From CBDVBD01 sp965372135 (GTDB lineage Bacteria; Electryoneota; RPQS01; CBDVBD01), in the NCBI GenBank assembly GCA_965372135.1, contig CBDVBD010000068.1, positions 1-16,121 on the forward strand: a stretch of 16,121 nt of DNA. The letters run 5' to 3'. The notes beneath the pieces were generated by a model. It searched no databases and was not told the origin of the DNA. It was given only the letters and a program-made list of their open reading frames with translations. Position numbers and translations under genes: made by a program. Positions 14,452 to 16,121 of the stretch are shown one piece after another (the stretch's first letter is position 1; each line of letters begins with the position of its first letter).

Positions 14452-15987
14452 TTATTCCAACCTTAGCGGCAATTCCCCCACTTCGGCTTCCACCGCTTTC
14501 AATATGGTGCCATTCCGCACCAGTTCCGCAATCTTGTTGATGTCGGGATACAGCACTCGGTCGTCTTCCAGGTGCTCCACATGCTGCCGGATGACTTCAT
14601 ACGCCACCCTGGTGCCCCGTCCGGGTGTGAGCGGCTTTCGGAAATCAAACGCCTGGGCGGCTGCCATCATCTCGATTGCCAACACCGCACCCACATTCTG
14701 TAGGATTTCCGTCAGCTTCCTAACCGCAATCGGGGTCATGGCAACATGGTCCTCCTGGTCGGCGGATACGCTGATGGAATCCACCGTCGCGGGATGGGAC
14801 AACACCTTGTTTTCGCTGACCAGGGCGGCTGCAGTGTACTGCGCCACCATCAAGCCGCTATTCAATCCGCGTCCCTTCACCAGAAAATCCGGCAGCCCGC
14901 TCAACGTTGGGTTCAATAACCGATTGGTGTGTCGCTCGCTGAGATTGGCAATTTCGCTCATGGCGATACAGAGGAAATCCATCACCATCCCAATCGACTG
15001 CCCATGGAAATTCCCACCGGCAATATAGACGTTATCATCGGGGAAAAACAACGGATTATCAACAGCGGAATTCATCTCGATTTCCACCTGATCTCGTGCG
15101 TAAAACCAGACATCCAAGCTGGGTCCCTGCACCTGCGGAGTGCATCGCATGGAATAGCCATCCTGCACCTTGCCCGACCGTTCGGCGATCACCTCGGAAT
15201 CCGCCATCAATGTCCGCAGATTGTGCGCCACGGCATTCTGCCCGGTATAGGGACGTACTTCGTGCAACCGAGCATCATACGCTTTCGGAACGCCCTTCAA
15301 TGCGTCAATGGTCATGGCGGATGCGATCACGGCATTCTTCAACAACCGCCGGGCATCCACCAACAATAGCGCTGCTCCCGCAGTGCAGGTCTGGCTGCCG
15401 TTAATCAGCCCCAATCCCTCTTTATATGTCAAATCGATGGGCTCTAATCCTGCTTTTTTCAGGGCATCTCCACCCGGAATCCGATCCCCCTTATAAAACG
15501 CTTCCCCTTCCCCTAAGCACACTTCCGCCATCTGACTCAACGGGCTTAGATCGCCCGAAGTCCCCACCGACCCCTTCTCGAACACCACCGGATGCACTTC
15601 AGCATTGACCATATCGATCAGGATCTGCGGTATAAGCTTTCGCACCCCGGAATATCCCTTCGCCAACACATTAGCGCGCAATATCATCATACCCCGTACC
15701 ACATCTTCCTTAAATGGATCACCGGTTCCAGCAGCATGGCTGTAGATAATCCGCCGTTGCAGTTCCGCACTGTCTTCCGGGCTGATTCGGATCCGGGCGA
15801 ACTCGCCAATCCCGGTGGTAACTCCATAGATGGGCTGGTCCTTCTTGACCATCTCTTCAACCGTCTTCCGGCATCGTTCGATATTCTTAATCCCCTGTGG
15901 AGACAATTCCACACGCGCCCCGTGTCGAGCTACTTGCTCGACCTTCTCTATGGTTAATCCTTCCCCATCCAGATACACCGTGGTCAT
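14452..15987 (-). CDS. hutH: Histidine ammonia-lyase family enzyme (MIO cofactor, TSG variant)
   Basis: Role (known for the family): non-oxidative deamination of L-histidine to urocanate in the cytoplasm using the self-made MIO electrophile. Seen: 511 residues, full family length. YGVTTGIGEF near 54-63 carries the catalytic Tyr. The YSHAAGTGDP segment has the His that favours histidine. The MIO loop reads GSVGTSGDLSPLSQ. Also seen are NGSQTCTAG (substrate Asn), SMRCTPQ (Arg), NSAVDNPLFF, GGNFHGQ and DQEDHVAM, whose Glu is typical of histidine-specific enzymes, where plant-type lyases have other residues. Odd: Thr replaces the usual Ala (or Cys) before Ser-Gly of MIO. Start ATG 15987 has AAGGAG 8 nt upstream. 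Context: 31 bp after an upstream gene fragment and 13 bp before a methyltransferase gene; no hutU, hutI or hutG is in view. An aromatic lyase or aminomutase role is a lesser alternative. Confidence 0.88.
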   Translation of the reverse strand: MTTVYLDGEGLTIEKVEQVARHGARVELSPQGIKNIERCRKTVEEMVKKDQPIYGVTTGIGEFARIRISPEDSAELQRRIIYSHAAGTGDPFKEDVVRGMMILRANVLAKGYSGVRKLIPQILIDMVNAEVHPVVFEKGSVGTSGDLSPLSQMAEVCLGEGEAFYKGDRIPGGDALKKAGLEPIDLTYKEGLGLINGSQTCTAGAALLLVDARRLLKNAVIASAMTIDALKGVPKAYDARLHEVRPYTGQNAVAHNLRTLMADSEVIAERSGKVQDGYSMRCTPQVQGPSLDVWFYARDQVEIEMNSAVDNPLFFPDDNVYIAGGNFHGQSIGMVMDFLCIAMSEIANLSERHTNRLLNPTLSGLPDFLVKGRGLNSGLMVAQYTAAALVSENKVLSHPATVDSISVSADQEDHVAMTPIAVRKLTEILQNVGAVLAIEMMAAAQAFDFRKPLTPGRGTRVAYEVIRQHVEHLEDDRVLYPDINKIAELVRNGTILKAVEAEVGELPLRLE

Positions 15988-16018
15988 TGATTATACTCCT
16001 TCGGAAATGTAGTATTGC

Positions 16019-16121
16019 TCATGCTAATGCTTCCCGCTCGTTACCAGCCAGCAGGTGGCACAGGCGGTTCTGGATTGCGTCGTAAGACTCCACGGCAGTA
16101 TTCACCTGGTACACATCCACC
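16019..16121 (-). CDS. C-terminal fragment of an unidentified protein
   Basis: Seen: an open frame enters from the window edge and ends at TGA (16021-16019). The visible 33 codons include VDVYQVNTAVESYDAIQ and end GNEREALA, helical and charged in character. The gene is on the same strand as the ammonia-lyase gene, whose ATG follows the stop by 31 bp with its own AAGGAG site. The fragment is too short to assign a family. That it is coding is inferred from operon-like spacing and an uninterrupted frame, both modest evidence. Confidence 0.55.
   Translation of the reverse strand, partial: VDVYQVNTAVESYDAIQNRLCHLLAGNEREALA

Overview
The window reads as chromosomal DNA of a Gram-negative bacterium. 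Outer-membrane, lipoprotein and periplasmic signal-peptide proteins are all present. A TPR/FG-GAP/UnbV lipoprotein, a secreted protein whose mature N-terminus ends in NYINYQ, and a FapA-type protein together resemble gene sets of the FCB group and related uncultured phyla (Latescibacteria, KSB1, Zixibacteria, Marinimicrobia). That placement is an inference from gene style only; no rRNA or tRNA is present to support it.

Left, 1-6693: a truncated leftward gene for a secreted protein (1-97) diverges from a rightward cluster across a 460-bp control region that holds three inverted repeats. The rightward cluster is tightly packed. It encodes an outer-membrane beta-barrel-like protein (562-1419), an 890-residue lipoprotein with TPR-like helices, a seven-repeat FG-GAP propeller and an ASPIC/UnbV domain (1430-4102), a secreted TPR-like protein (4104-5141), and a tRNA nucleotidyltransferase/poly(A) polymerase-family enzyme with an HD domain (5104-6693). 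The last gene starts with TTG inside the preceding gene.

Middle, 6694-13199: a leftward signalling cluster. Transcription order is a soluble hybrid sensor kinase (REC, three PAS, GAF, PAS, HisKA, HATPase; 13199-9975), a single-domain Rcp1-type response regulator overlapping it by 89 bp, a REC-GGDEF diguanylate cyclase 7 bp later, and a FapA/DUF342 protein after a further 72 bp. The likely logic is cytosolic stimulus, phosphotransfer to receivers, c-di-GMP synthesis, and a polymer- or surface-related output through FapA. Downstream of fapA lies a 27-codon remnant matching the C-terminus of a GGDEF protein, so fapA is flanked by two GGDEF gene ends. This points to past duplication or rearrangement here.

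Right, 13200-16121: a 456-bp stretch without a convincing gene, then a leftward operon. It comprises the 3' end of an unidentified gene (16121-16019), a histidine ammonia-lyase family enzyme with TSG in place of ASG at the MIO cofactor site (15987-14452), and 13 bp later a class I SAM-dependent methyltransferase (14438-13656).

The best candidates for something undescribed are the sensor kinase/diguanylate cyclase/FapA module with its GGDEF remnant, and the barrel-lipoprotein-TPR surface cassette. No CRISPR array, insertion sequence, tRNA or rRNA was seen.
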